Below, in pieces: positions 27,908 through 36,782 of a DNA stretch of 64,000 nucleotides. The stretch's first letter is position 1; each line of letters starts with the position of its first letter. Both the position numbers and the translations under genes were made by a program. The stretch spans positions 124,001 through 188,000 of the forward strand of contig JBAOHX010000004.1 in the NCBI GenBank assembly GCA_037044955.1. The letters run 5' to 3'. The notes under the pieces are model-generated. The model searched no databases. It was not told the origin of the DNA and worked only from the letters and a program-made list of their open reading frames with translations. The stretch is from JAJXWB01 sp037044955 (lineage in GTDB: Bacteria; Pseudomonadota; Alphaproteobacteria; Rhizobiales; Beijerinckiaceae).

Positions 27908-28049
27908 ATTCGACGCGCTAACGTCTGATAAGGGCCGGTATTCGTTCGACAGGCGGCAATAGTGGGGCGCATTTGTCGCAGATCATTCGACAGGGCCGCG
28001 ATGGCGGCTTTAAGATCACCGGGAAGGTGGTCTGGAGGGACATGAGGGA

Positions 28050-28475
28050 ATGATCGCGGTACTGCGTAACATAGCGATTGCGGGCTTTATCGCCTTGTCG
28101 CTTGTCATGGTCGTGGACATCGTGCGGGCGGTATGGCGGGCGACGCTTGGAGCGCCTCCAGAAACGGCGCGCTCTGCGACTCCGGCGACGTCTGATGCTC
28201 CGATAGCTGACGCCTCCGCTGCGGTCGATATGTACGGCATGATCGTTGCGGCCTCGCGCGCCTGCCCGCAATGGCGCGTTAATGAAGGCGCGATCGCCCT
28301 CACTTTCCTGAAGCTCGGGATTGCAGTTGACGATCTGAAGCCAGGCGGTCGCCTTAACGGCCGATTCCTGGATGCGCTCAAAGAGGCCTCGACGACACTT
28401 TCGCGTGATCCGACGGGCGCCTGCGAAGGCGCCGCAAAGACCTTCGTCGCCGCCGGGTGGCTCGTCTCGTCCTAG
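28050..28475 (+). CDS. Hypothetical protein with N-terminal membrane anchor
   Basis: A 141-residue protein starting with one hydrophobic helix (residues 4-27: AVLRNIAIAGFIALSLVMVV), followed by an Ala/Pro/Thr linker. A soluble domain contains two cysteines about 46 residues apart (RACPQWRVNEG and TGACEGAAK), which could form a disulfide outside the cytoplasm. The GGAGGGACATGAGGGA region upstream offers a ribosome-binding site. GC content and codon use look somewhat less extreme than in the surrounding genes. I do not recognise a family and no function can be assigned. Confidence 0.65.
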   Translation: MIAVLRNIAIAGFIALSLVMVVDIVRAVWRATLGAPPETARSATPATSDAPIADASAAVDMYGMIVAASRACPQWRVNEGAIALTFLKLGIAVDDLKPGGRLNGRFLDALKEASTTLSRDPTGACEGAAKTFVAAGWLVSS

Positions 28476-28674
28476 TCGTTTCCGAGGCCGTTTAAACAGC
28501 TTTCTGGCGCGATGTCTCTTTCAGCGCTGGCGTCGCGGCGGCCGGCCCGGCTTCGCACTATGACCGCTGCCGCTCGCCGCCGACGCCCCCTTCTTCTACG
28601 GCCTCGCCGCTCAATCCCGGCCAATCCCGCTTTGTCCCGCCAGCGCCGTTCGATCGGCCGCATCACAACTCGGG

Positions 28675-29925
28675 TTACGTCTGCCCCGGCTTGAGCCGAT
28701 AGAAGATGTGCTTGCCGATCACATCCATTTTTTTCAGGTGCCGCGCCCAGCGCGGCCGGACGTAATTGGCATGATAGTGCGTGGAGGAGCCGACGTCGGC
28801 GATCCACGTCTTGCCGTCGAGCACCTCGTCGGCGATGCGCGTCGCCGTGCCCCAGGAGTCCTGGTCGGTGATGCGCAGCGACTTGCCTTCGCAGGTGAAG
28901 GAGAACTGGCAGGCCTTGTAGCGGTGGCGGTTCTGGAAGACGACGCCGCAGATCGTGTTGGGATAGAGGCCCGAGCCGACGCGATTGAGGATGACCTGCG
29001 CGACGGCGGCCTGTCCTTCTTCCGGCTCGCTGCGCGATTCGAAGTAGATGGCCTGCGCGAGGCATTTCTTTTCCGTCTCGATCCGGTCGCGGCCGACGAG
29101 CGCGGCGTAGTCGGGGCGTCCCTGCGGCCCGCGCGAGACGATTGTGGTGTTGGGCTTGGCCTGCTTGCCGGCCGCGCGCGGCGCGCCGGGCAGGGCGACG
29201 ATTTCGATCGGCGTGGAATCGGCCGGCGCCGGCGTGATCGAGGCGAGCGCGGCGGCGCGCGGCACCGCGGGCGTCGCGCCCTGCGCATTGCGCGCGGCGA
29301 CGACGGCGGGCCGCACGGTGATGACGGAGCCGCCCTGCGTCGGCGAGGCGCCGCCGCCGCCCGGCGTGGGCGCGGTCACCGGGGCGTCGTCTGCGTCCCA
29401 CGGCTCGAATTTCGCGACGGTGTCGGGCCCCGTCGCCTCACCGTCGAACGGCTGGAAGGTCGAGGCGAGCCCGCTTTCGTCGATGTGGAACATCAGGTCG
29501 GCGGCGCGCATCTGTTCGAGCCCGCCGGGCTTCTTCATGCGCGTTTCGAAGGAAGGGCGCAGCGCGACGAAAGGGTCGGCCTTGGTGGAGCGCACGATCT
29601 GCGGGAAATGGCCGGGGCGCGGCTTCAATTGCGCGCGCGGCGTCATTTCGTCCGGAGTCGCGTGGAATTCGGCGCCCGGCCCGATGGCCAGCCGCGCCTC
29701 GCGCAAGATACCACGGCGCGAGCCGAAGGAGCCGAGATTGCCCGAGAGGGCGGAGGAGGGCACGAGGTTGCGCGGTTCGAGCGCAGCGCGCGCCTGGATC
29801 GGCGCGAGCGAGGCGCCGGACGCGAAATCCTGGCCGGCGTCGGCGGTGAAGGACACGAGAAGCCCCATGCCCAGGCACCACGGCGCCACCACGCCCAACG
29901 CCCAACCAATTCGCGAACGACCCAT
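28675..29925 (-). CDS. SleB-type cell wall hydrolase
   Basis: A 416-residue protein with an N-terminal hydrophobic helix (residues 8-28: WALGVVAPWCLGMGLLVSF), a long Ala/Pro-rich middle, and a C-terminal SleB/CwlJ-like hydrolase domain (about residues 285-410). That domain has CLAQAIYFESRSEPEEGQAA, the glutamate-bearing motif of this lytic-transglycosylase-like family, then VILNRVGSG and the ending HYHANYVRPRW. In alphaproteobacteria such proteins are vegetative peptidoglycan hydrolases, not spore enzymes. The position downstream of a membrane segment indicates periplasmic action. The start is an ATG; the region before it shows no clear promoter. Confidence 0.9.
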   Translation of the reverse strand: MGRSRIGWALGVVAPWCLGMGLLVSFTADAGQDFASGASLAPIQARAALEPRNLVPSSALSGNLGSFGSRRGILREARLAIGPGAEFHATPDEMTPRAQLKPRPGHFPQIVRSTKADPFVALRPSFETRMKKPGGLEQMRAADLMFHIDESGLASTFQPFDGEATGPDTVAKFEPWDADDAPVTAPTPGGGGASPTQGGSVITVRPAVVAARNAQGATPAVPRAAALASITPAPADSTPIEIVALPGAPRAAGKQAKPNTTIVSRGPQGRPDYAALVGRDRIETEKKCLAQAIYFESRSEPEEGQAAVAQVILNRVGSGLYPNTICGVVFQNRHRYKACQFSFTCEGKSLRITDQDSWGTATRIADEVLDGKTWIADVGSSTHYHANYVRPRWARHLKKMDVIGKHIFYRLKPGQT

Positions 29926-30098
29926 ACGCTTGCCGCCTGGTCGTGGCGGCCCCGCGCCACGTCTGCCATTCCCCGGCGACGTCCGGCCCGCGGCGCGAAG
30001 GCCACAGGCAAGGCGTACGCCCCGCTCCTGAAAAGTTATCGGACATTAGGCTTGAGGGAGCGTTTATGACGCCCGGCGCGCCTCTGACCCAAAATGGG

Positions 30099-31280
30099 TC
30101 AACGCGGAAAGCGAGCGCGCACGCTGGCGCCGAGCGCCACGAGAGCGGCTTCCGCGCGCGCGCTTTCGTCCGGCGTCTCGATCTTCACGTCGAAAGAATG
30201 CGCGCGCGCGAGCCTGGCCGATTTGCCGAAGGCCTCGAGGCCCGCCGCCGCCATGCGGCGTGACGCGCCCGGAATCCAGCGTCGCCTGAGGCTCTGCGCG
30301 ATGTTGGCGGCGCGCAGCGCCCGCAGGCGCGGATCGGGTTTTGCCTCTTCCTGCGCGGCGAACCACGCCGGCCCCGACAGGTGCAGGAAGAGGGAGCGGA
30401 AGAACGGCCGCATGTCGCCGCGTCCCTGCGTCAGCGAGGCGGCCGTGCGCACGCTTTCGTCGAGCAATTGCCGGCCCCAGTCGCCGTCGAACGCCTGATG
30501 CGCGACCAGCGCGCTCCACAATTCGCGTTCCTGCCGCAGCGAATGCGCGAGCAGCGCCTCCTCGATGCCGAGCAGCCAGCCGACATAGCGCCACAGATGC
30601 TGCAGCGCCTCGCTCTCGCCTTCGCTGAAGCGCACGCCGAGCCGCGCGAAGGAGCGCAGGTTCAGATAGGAGAACAGGCTCAGCGTCATCGCCAGCATCG
30701 TCTGGTCGATCGGCTCGCCGACGAAATCGCGCGAAAAATCGGGCATCTTCTTCAGCCACGCGCGGATCGAAGCGTGCAGCAGGCGCACGCGCAACGTCGT
30801 CTCGAAACCGAGCGCGCCCTGTTCGAGGCCGCCGGGTTGCAGGATCGCGGCGATGAAGGCGCCGGTCTCGCTGATGCGCGTGGCGGGATTGGCGCCGAGC
30901 CGTCCCGTCGCCCGCGTCACCAGCGTCGCGCGCGCGAAAACGCCGCCGGAAAACAGCGAGTGCATGAGCGACAGGCGCGACAGCGAGACGAAACCGAGCA
31001 TCACGTTCTGCCCGACTGCGATCGCTGCGCGGTCGACCCAGTTCGGCGGCGTCGAAACGGCGTCGATGAAATCGCGCGCCGCGGCGTCGCCCCTGTCGGC
31101 AAGCGCGCGCACGGCGGACAGCTTGTCGGTCGCGCGGTCGTAATTCGCTTCGTGCAGCGCCGCCACCGCGCGGTCGGCGAGCGGATCGCCGACCGACATC
31201 AGGCGGTCGAGCATCGCCTGCGAATAGCGCGCGCTGTAGCCCGCGTTGGTTCGGTCGATCAGGTCGGTCAGGTCGCGCAT
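30099..31280 (-). CDS. Oxygenase MpaB/rubber-oxygenase-like family (DUF2236) protein
   Basis: A 393-residue protein whose sequence from about residue 30 to 320 resembles the DUF2236/MpaB family of haem-dependent oxygenases related to latex-clearing protein. Suggestive segments are ALHEANYDRATDKLSAVRAL, SLSRLSLMHSLFSGGVFARA and SFARLGVRFSEGESEALQHL. The family is recognised from this general pattern and not from a single invariant motif, so the call is moderately sure. The ATG at 31280 (MRDLTDLIDRTN) was preferred over an open frame that extends through an intergenic palindrome. The gene is divergent from the CoA-transferase gene. The substrate is unknown. Confidence 0.75.
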   Translation of the reverse strand: MRDLTDLIDRTNAGYSARYSQAMLDRLMSVGDPLADRAVAALHEANYDRATDKLSAVRALADRGDAAARDFIDAVSTPPNWVDRAAIAVGQNVMLGFVSLSRLSLMHSLFSGGVFARATLVTRATGRLGANPATRISETGAFIAAILQPGGLEQGALGFETTLRVRLLHASIRAWLKKMPDFSRDFVGEPIDQTMLAMTLSLFSYLNLRSFARLGVRFSEGESEALQHLWRYVGWLLGIEEALLAHSLRQERELWSALVAHQAFDGDWGRQLLDESVRTAASLTQGRGDMRPFFRSLFLHLSGPAWFAAQEEAKPDPRLRALRAANIAQSLRRRWIPGASRRMAAAGLEAFGKSARLARAHSFDVKIETPDESARAEAALVALGASVRARFPR

Positions 31281-31346
31281 ACCAAGGTCGCCGGTTCGGG
31301 AACGCGCAGACTGGCGCGCTCGCGCCGGCGCGTAAAGCCCGGCTGT

Positions 31347-31371
31347 GTCATTGCGGGTTCCTCGCAATGAC
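31347..31371. repeat. Minimal GTCATTGCG palindrome (truncated repeat family member)
   Basis: GTCATTGCG (31347-31355) and CGCAATGAC (31363-31371) are the outermost arms of the larger repeat family, here separated only by GGTTCCT. The body of the element is absent. It lies in the region shared by the divergent MpaB-like and CoA-transferase genes. Confidence 0.7.
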
Positions 31372-31435
31372 GGCGTTGTTTCCGCCCAGCGATGAAACCC
31401 TCTAGACTTGCCGCGATACAACAGGAGGATCGTCC

Positions 31436-32660
31436 TTGTCGCAGACGAAACCGCGAGGCCCGCTCGCGGGCGTGCGCATCATCGACATGACGGCGGTCGT
31501 GCTCGGCCCGCTGGCGACGCAGATTCTCGGCGACTACGGCGCCGATGTCGTGAAGATCGAGCCGCTCGAAGGCGATCTGATGCGCGCCAACGGCGCGCAG
31601 AAGGCCGACGGATCGACGGCGGGCCTGAGCTCCATCTTCCTCGCCATCAATCGCAACAAGCGTTCGCTCGCCATCGACCTGAAGAAGGAGGAGGGCCGCG
31701 CCGCCGTGCGGAAGCTCGTCGCCGGCGCCGACGTCTTCGTCCACAACATGCGCGTCGACGCCATCGAGCGCCTGGGCTTCGGCTACGAGACTTTGCGCGC
31801 GGAGAAACCCGATCTCGTCTATTGCGTGGCGACGGGCTTCGGTCAGGACGGCCCCGATCGCGCGCGTCCGGCGTTCGACGACGTCATCCAGGCGGCGAGC
31901 GGGCTTGCCTCCATTGCGAATGTCTACGCGGAGCGGCCGGACTACGTGTCGAGCCTGATCGCGGACAAGACCACGGGGCTGGCGCTCGTCAACGCCGTGC
32001 TCGCCGCGCTCTTTCATCGCGTGCGCACGGGCGAAGGCCAATATGTCGAGACGCCGATGCTGGAGACGATGGCCGCCTTCGTGCTCGCCGAGCACATGGG
32101 CGGCATGACCTTCGAGCCGCAGGAGGGCAGGGCCGGATATGCGCGCCTGATGCGCGGCGGTCGGCGTCCGATGCGCACGAAGGACGGCTGGCTCGCGCTG
32201 CTGCCCTACACGGGCGAGCACTGGACGGCCTTCGTCTCGGAGATCGGTCGTCTCGATCTCGTCGCCGTCGCCACCGACCGCATCGCGCGCAACAAGCACA
32301 TTCAGGAACTCTACGGCGCGATGCGCGACGCGCTGGAAACGCGCACGACCGACGAGTGGCTTGCGACCTGCGACAAGCTCGACATTCCCGTCACGCGGCT
32401 CTACGGCCTCGACGAACTGCCCGATCATCCGCAGCTCGCGGCGACCGGGTTCTTCGAGATGCAGGATCACCCGGTCGGTCGGCAGGATTCGCGTGACGCG
32501 CCCGCCGACGAAATTTTCCGCGACGCCCGCCTCCATCGCGCGCCATGCGCCGCAGCTCGGCGAGCACACGCGCGAGATTCTCGGCGAAGCGGGATTGAGC
32601 GAGGAAGAAATCGCGGGTTTGATCGGCAATGGCGTCGCGCGCGCCGTCAAAGCGTCCTGA
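31436..32660 (+). CDS. CaiB/BaiF (family III) CoA-transferase, with a +1 frameshift near the C-terminus
   Basis: A family III CoA-transferase that moves CoA between organic acids. The N-terminus has IIDMTAVVLGPLATQILGDY, then GADVVKIEPLEGD with the catalytic aspartate, and INRNKRSLAIDLKKEEGR. The TTG start at 31436 is supported by ACAGGAGGA six bases upstream. The frame breaks at about 32477 (CCG GTC G GTC GGC). Skipping one base restores GRIRVTRPPTKFSATPASIA and the family's usual ending REILGEAGLSEEEIAGL, for about 407 residues. It converges on the cysteine hydrolase gene, with three bases between their stop codons. The CoA substrate is not predictable. Confidence 0.88.
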
Positions 32661-32663
32661 CCA

Positions 32664-33197
32664 TCACTTCACCAGCGCCGAAATCTCCTTGAAGCGCGGA
32701 TGGCGCGCGTCCGCGACCCATTCGAACAGGACCATCTCCGTCGTCACGAGCGTCGCGCCCGCCTGCTGCATGCGCGCGAGCCCGAAGCGCTTGCTGTCCG
32801 GCGTGCGCGAACCGACGGCGTCGGCGACGACCACGATTTTCCGACCCGCGCCGATCAGGCCGAGCGCGGTCTGCAGCACGCAGATATGCGCCTCGCAGCC
32901 GGTCAGCGCCAGCGTGCGATCGGCGGGCAGCCGCTCCAGAAAGCCCGGCGCGCGTGTGGAATCGAATGTCGTCTTCTCGATCAGCCTGTCGGCGGGCGGC
33001 GCGAGTTCGGGAACCATATGCCCGAGCCCCTTCGGATATTGTTCCGTATAGAGCGCCGGCACGCCGAGCAGTTCCGCGCCGCGCACGAGCCGCTGCGCAT
33101 TGGCGATGGCGGCGGCCGCGCCGTCGATCGCCGGCGTCAGGCGCGCCTGGAAATCGATGACCAGCAGCATCGAGGTCTTCGCGTCGAGCATGGTCAT
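32664..33197 (-). CDS. Cysteine hydrolase, isochorismatase-like
   Basis: A 177-residue member of the isochorismatase-like hydrolases. The aspartate of the catalytic triad is in LLVIDFQARLTPAI, and the nucleophilic cysteine is in TGCEAHICVLQTAL. It is closest in pattern to the short YcaC-like or nicotinamidase-related group, whose natural substrates are often unknown. The ATG at 33197 lies 4 bp beyond the TetR stop and follows a GAGG site. An alternative ATG two codons later is possible. It forms a two-gene unit with the TetR gene, divergent from the dehydratase-like flavoprotein gene. Confidence 0.88.
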   Translation of the reverse strand: MTMLDAKTSMLLVIDFQARLTPAIDGAAAAIANAQRLVRGAELLGVPALYTEQYPKGLGHMVPELAPPADRLIEKTTFDSTRAPGFLERLPADRTLALTGCEAHICVLQTALGLIGAGRKIVVVADAVGSRTPDSKRFGLARMQQAGATLVTTEMVLFEWVADARHPRFKEISALVK

Positions 33198-33201
33198 TGC
33201 C

Positions 33202-33825
33202 TCACTTCTCCTCAAGCCGTTCGATCAGATGCGCGACATGCGCCTCCATGAGATGTTCCGCACTCGCCCCGAACATTCGGATGCGGCCCGTGTGCAGAAG
33301 CAGCAAGAGCCCCGTCGCATGGGCGAAACAATCGACCATCAGCATGTTCGCTTGCTGTCGCGAGGCGCCGAGATCGCGGGCGGCGTCGGCGATCGGATGC
33401 AGGGCGGCCTCGAGCGCCGCGTTCAAGGTCTGGTCCCGTTCGGCGCCGAGCCCCGTGGGTTTCATGCCTCCGCGAAACAGGTAGAAGCCGAGGTCGAGGT
33501 CGCGCGGATTCGTTGCGTAATAGTCGAAAAAAGACATGGCGGCGGCCTTGAGCTTCTGCCGAGACGTCTTGGTCCGTTCCACGGCGGCGTTGACGGCGGC
33601 GCCAAGGGAAGCGAGCGAAGCCCTGAGCGCCTCGGCATAGATCGCTTCCTTCGACTCGAAATAGAAATAGAGCGCCGCAGGCGTGTAGCCGGCGCGAACA
33701 GCTATGGCCCTCAAGCTCGCGCCTTCCAGTCCCTCGTCGGCGAAGACCTGCCTGGCGGCGTCGAGGATCAACTCACGCTTGTGTTCGCCCACCGCCTCAC
33801 GCCGGCTTTGGCGCTTCCCGACCAT
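33202..33825 (-). CDS. TetR/AcrR family transcriptional regulator
   Basis: A 207-residue repressor-type protein with an N-terminal TetR helix-turn-helix (about residues 18-64: KRELILDAARQVFADEGLEG, GYTPAALYFYFESKEAIYAE) and a helical ligand-binding C-terminal domain. It is transcribed divergently from the 4-hydroxybutyryl-CoA dehydratase-like gene. The region between them carries the 17-bp palindrome TGTTAGAAATTCTAACA, a natural operator candidate. The regulator is therefore likely to control both its own two-gene unit and the divergent gene. The ligand is unknown but may be an acyl-CoA or aromatic substrate of the locus. Confidence 0.93.
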   Translation of the reverse strand: MVGKRQSRREAVGEHKRELILDAARQVFADEGLEGASLRAIAVRAGYTPAALYFYFESKEAIYAEALRASLASLGAAVNAAVERTKTSRQKLKAAAMSFFDYYATNPRDLDLGFYLFRGGMKPTGLGAERDQTLNAALEAALHPIADAARDLGASRQQANMLMVDCFAHATGLLLLLHTGRIRMFGASAEHLMEAHVAHLIERLEEK

Positions 33826-33843
33826 GTGTCCCTCGAACCTTGC

Positions 33844-33879
33844 TTGACAAGGAGTTTAACAGTGTTAGAAATTCTAACA
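33844..33879 (+). promoter_or_regulatory. Promoter with 17-bp palindromic operator between TetR and the flavoprotein gene
   Basis: TTGACA (33844-33849) is a consensus -35 box, and TAGAAA (33866-33871) sits 16 bp later as a possible -10. The perfect palindrome TGTTAGAAATTCTAACA (33863-33879) has 8-bp arms about a central A and overlaps that -10 box. The divergent TetR gene begins 38 bp away on the other side. Confidence 0.7.
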
Positions 33880-33914
33880 TCGTTCGAATAAATGAACAAG
33901 CGGGGATACGCGCC

Positions 33915-35441
33915 ATGCTGATGAACGCCGCCGACTACCGCGAATCCCTGCGCGCCTATAAGCCGCGCGTCTTTGTCGAGGGGCGGCGGATCGACAGCGT
34001 CGCCGACGAGCCCTTGCTCGCGCCGGGCGTGGCGGGCGTCGGCGTCACCTACGATTTCGCGCACGTCCCCGCGCACCAAAAGTTGATGACGGCCGTGCAG
34101 GCGACGTCCGGCAAGACCGTCAACCGCATGCTGCATGTCAGCGAGAATTCCGCGGACCTTCTCGCCAAGCTCGAAGCGGTGCGGCTCGTCTGCAAGACGT
34201 CGGGCTGCGCGCAGCGCTATCTCACGCACGATGCGCTGAACGGCATCTATCAGGCGGCGAAGCGCGCCGACGACGCGCATGGAACCGACTATGGCCAGCG
34301 CTTCCTGCATTACCTGCACGACGTGCAGGACAGGGATCTGACGCTGGGCGTCGCCATGACCGACGCCAAGGGCGACCGTTCGCTACGGCCGGGCAAGCAG
34401 GCGAACCGCGACGTCTACGTGCACATCAAGGAGCGGCGGCGCGATGGAATCGTCATCCGCGGCACGAAGGCCATCGTCACCGGCGCGCCCTACATGCACG
34501 AATTCCTGGTCATGCCCTGCCGCACGCATACGGCGGAAGATTCCGATTTCGCCGTGTGCTGCGCCGTGCCGGTCGACGCCCCCGGCGTCACGATCATCGC
34601 CAGGCGCGCGGGACGGCCGGGCGAAACGGCAGCGAAATTTTCCGCCAAATACGGCCAGTCGGTCGGCGTCGTGATCTTCGACGACGTCTTCGTGCCGCAC
34701 GAGCGCGTGTTCATGGCGGGCGAGGTGGAGGAGGCGGGCTTCCTCACCACGTCCTACGCCACGCATCACCGCCATTCCTGCATCGGCGCGCGCGCCGGCT
34801 TCGGCGATCTGCTGATCGGCGCCGGTGCGCACATGGTCGAGGCGAACGGTCTGAACGCCGATCGCCACGCGCATATCCGCGAAGCCATGGTCGAGCTCAT
34901 CACCATCGTCGAGGGCTTCTACGCCTGCGGCGTCGCGGCGTCCGTCTATTGCACGCCGGACCCGACTGGCTCGGTGATCCCCGACGCGGTGTTCTCGAAC
35001 ATCGGCAAGCTGCTGCTCGCGACCAAGATCTACGACATGCACAGGCTCGCCCATTACGTCTCGGGCGGGCTCGTCGTCGCGCTGCCGGGACCGGAGGAGG
35101 ACCACAATCCCGAAACGGCGGCCTCGCTCGCCGCCGTGCTCGGCGGGCGCGCCGATATTCCGGCCGAGCAGCGCATGGAGGTCGCGCGCCTCATCGGCGA
35201 TCTCACCGTGTCGGATCAGGCCGGCTGGATGTCGGTCATCTCGCTGCACGGCGGCGGTTCGCCGGAAGCGATGAAGCGCGAAATCTGGCGCAATTATCCG
35301 ATCGGCGAAAAAAAGGAACTGATCGACGCCCTGCTGGATCGCGGCGTGCTCGACACCGGCGAGCGCGTGTCGAAACAGCCGGGCCGCTGCTGCGCTCAGG
35401 GCTGCGAGACGCCGGAAGCGGCGAGCGAAGCTGTGGAGTAG
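33915..35441 (+). CDS. 4-hydroxyphenylacetate 3-hydroxylase/4-hydroxybutyryl-CoA dehydratase family flavoprotein lacking two cluster ligands
   Basis: A 508-residue protein that runs in parallel with 4-hydroxybutyryl-CoA dehydratase (AbfD) along most of its length, starting with MLMNAADYRESLRAYKPRVF and including AMTDAKGDRSLRP, GQSVGVVIFDDVFVPHERVF and GLVVALPGPEEDHNPE. AbfD holds a 4Fe-4S cluster with C99, C103, H292 and C299. The equivalents here are C98, Y102, H285 and A292, so two ligands are missing. The tail has CCAQGC. A radical dehydratase reaction thus seems unlikely; an FAD-dependent oxygenase or dehydrogenase role is possible. The ATG at 33915 begins with the conserved N-terminus. 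The upstream palindrome and divergent TetR gene suggest inducible expression. Confidence 0.85.
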   Translation: MLMNAADYRESLRAYKPRVFVEGRRIDSVADEPLLAPGVAGVGVTYDFAHVPAHQKLMTAVQATSGKTVNRMLHVSENSADLLAKLEAVRLVCKTSGCAQRYLTHDALNGIYQAAKRADDAHGTDYGQRFLHYLHDVQDRDLTLGVAMTDAKGDRSLRPGKQANRDVYVHIKERRRDGIVIRGTKAIVTGAPYMHEFLVMPCRTHTAEDSDFAVCCAVPVDAPGVTIIARRAGRPGETAAKFSAKYGQSVGVVIFDDVFVPHERVFMAGEVEEAGFLTTSYATHHRHSCIGARAGFGDLLIGAGAHMVEANGLNADRHAHIREAMVELITIVEGFYACGVAASVYCTPDPTGSVIPDAVFSNIGKLLLATKIYDMHRLAHYVSGGLVVALPGPEEDHNPETAASLAAVLGGRADIPAEQRMEVARLIGDLTVSDQAGWMSVISLHGGGSPEAMKREIWRNYPIGEKKELIDALLDRGVLDTGERVSKQPGRCCAQGCETPEAASEAVE

Positions 35442-35447
35442 TAGGCC

Positions 35448-35637
35448 GTCATTGCGAGAAGCGCAGGCGAAATCGCCCAGGCGATTTCGGTGGAGCGACG
35501 AAGCAATCCATCCACCGGGCCTTTCCGATACGCCACGGCGCGATCCGCGTCCCATTCTCCTCATGCTCGGTGGATGGATCGCCGCGTCGCTACAGATGAA
35601 ACCGCATTGCGGTTTCACCTCCGCTTTTCGCGATGAC
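35448..35637. repeat. GTCATTGCGAG palindromic repeat, copy B with two internal hairpins
   Basis: The left end GTCATTGCGAG (35448) and right end CGCGATGAC (to 35637) form the outer arms, while GCAATCCATCC and GGTGGATGGATCGCC pair inside. Two extra hairpins are nested in it: CGAAATCGCC (35468-35477) with GGCGATTTCG (35480-35489), and TGAAACCGCA (35597-35606) with TGCGGTTTCA (35608-35617). It fills the gap between the flavoprotein and polyprenyl synthase genes, whose stop codons face each other. Confidence 0.85.
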
Positions 35638-35651
35638 GGTTCAGAGGCCCC

Positions 35652-36668
35652 TCAATGCGCGCGCGAAATGCAGAAGTCGACTGTCTCCAGCAGCGCCGTC
35701 TTGATCGGCGAATTGCCGAAGATTTCCAGCGCGTCGCGGGCCATCGCGCCATAGTGCCGGGCGCGTTCGATCGTGTCGTCGAGCGCGCGGTGCTTGCGCA
35801 TGATGCCGAGCGCGGTTTCCAGATCGCCGTCCGAAATCTCGCCCTTCTCCAGCGTGCGGCGCCAGAATTCGCGCTCGCTGTCCGTGCCGCGCCGGAACGA
35901 CAGCACGACCGGCAGCGTGATCTTGCCTTCGCGGAAATCGTCGCCGGTGTTCTTGCCGAGCGTCGCCGAACTGCCGCCGTAGTCGAGCGCGTCGTCGATG
36001 AGCTGGAAGGCGATGCCGAGATTGGCGCCGTAGCTGCGGCAGGCGGCCTGGTCGGCTTTCGGGCGCTGGGCGATGGTCGGGCCGACCTCGCAGGCCGCCG
36101 CAAACAGCGCGGCGGTCTTGGCGCGGATGACGGCGAGATAGGCGTCTTCGGTGGTCGACGTGTCCTTGGCGGCGGCGAGCTGCATCACCTCGCCCTCGGC
36201 GATGACGGTGGCCGCGGTCGAGAGAATGTCGAGCGCCGGCAGGGAGCCGACCTCCACCATCATCTTGAAGGCCTGGCCCAACAGGAAGTCGCCGACGAGC
36301 ACGCTCGCCTCGTTGCCCCACAGCATGCGGGCGGCGAGCTTGCCGCGGCGCATGTCGCTCTCGTCCACCACGTCGTCGTGCAGCAGGGTCGCGGTGTGCA
36401 TGAATTCCACGGCCGCCGCGAGCTTGACGTGCCCGTCGCCGCGATAGTCGCACAGCGCCGCCGTCGCCAGCGTCAGCATCGGCCGCAGGCGCTTGCCGCC
36501 CGACGAGATCAGGTGGTTGGCGACCTCCGGAATCATCGTGACGTCGGAGCCGGTGCGCGCCAGAATGGTCTGGTTGACCCGCCCCATGTCCGCCGAGACC
36601 AGCGACACGAGCTTCTCGACCCCGGCTTCCGGCCTGGCCTTGTCCTCGAGGGGAATGACGACGCCCAA
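35652..36668 (-). CDS. ispB: Polyprenyl diphosphate synthase (ubiquinone side chain, IspB-like)
   Basis: A 338-residue trans-prenyltransferase that builds long polyprenyl diphosphates by adding isopentenyl units. The first aspartate-rich motif is in LLHDDVVDESDMRRG and the second in FQLIDDALDYGG, and GGKRLRPML binds diphosphate. The products are probably octaprenyl or decaprenyl diphosphate for ubiquinone; chain length cannot be judged here. Together with dxs and ispE it makes three isoprenoid genes in this window, though not in one operon. The gene is divergent from the DUF2007 gene, with about 114 bp between starts. Confidence 0.94.
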   Translation of the reverse strand: MGVVIPLEDKARPEAGVEKLVSLVSADMGRVNQTILARTGSDVTMIPEVANHLISSGGKRLRPMLTLATAALCDYRGDGHVKLAAAVEFMHTATLLHDDVVDESDMRRGKLAARMLWGNEASVLVGDFLLGQAFKMMVEVGSLPALDILSTAATVIAEGEVMQLAAAKDTSTTEDAYLAVIRAKTAALFAAACEVGPTIAQRPKADQAACRSYGANLGIAFQLIDDALDYGGSSATLGKNTGDDFREGKITLPVVLSFRRGTDSEREFWRRTLEKGEISDGDLETALGIMRKHRALDDTIERARHYGAMARDALEIFGNSPIKTALLETVDFCISRAH

Positions 36669-36782
36669 AACGACCTCGCTACGATAATCCTTATCAGCCG
36701 GCTATTTAGCGTTCTTTGCCGACAAATGGAAATGCGCCGGCGCTTGTGGGGCGCGGCGGCCCGTGACAGTTTGGCGCGAGAC

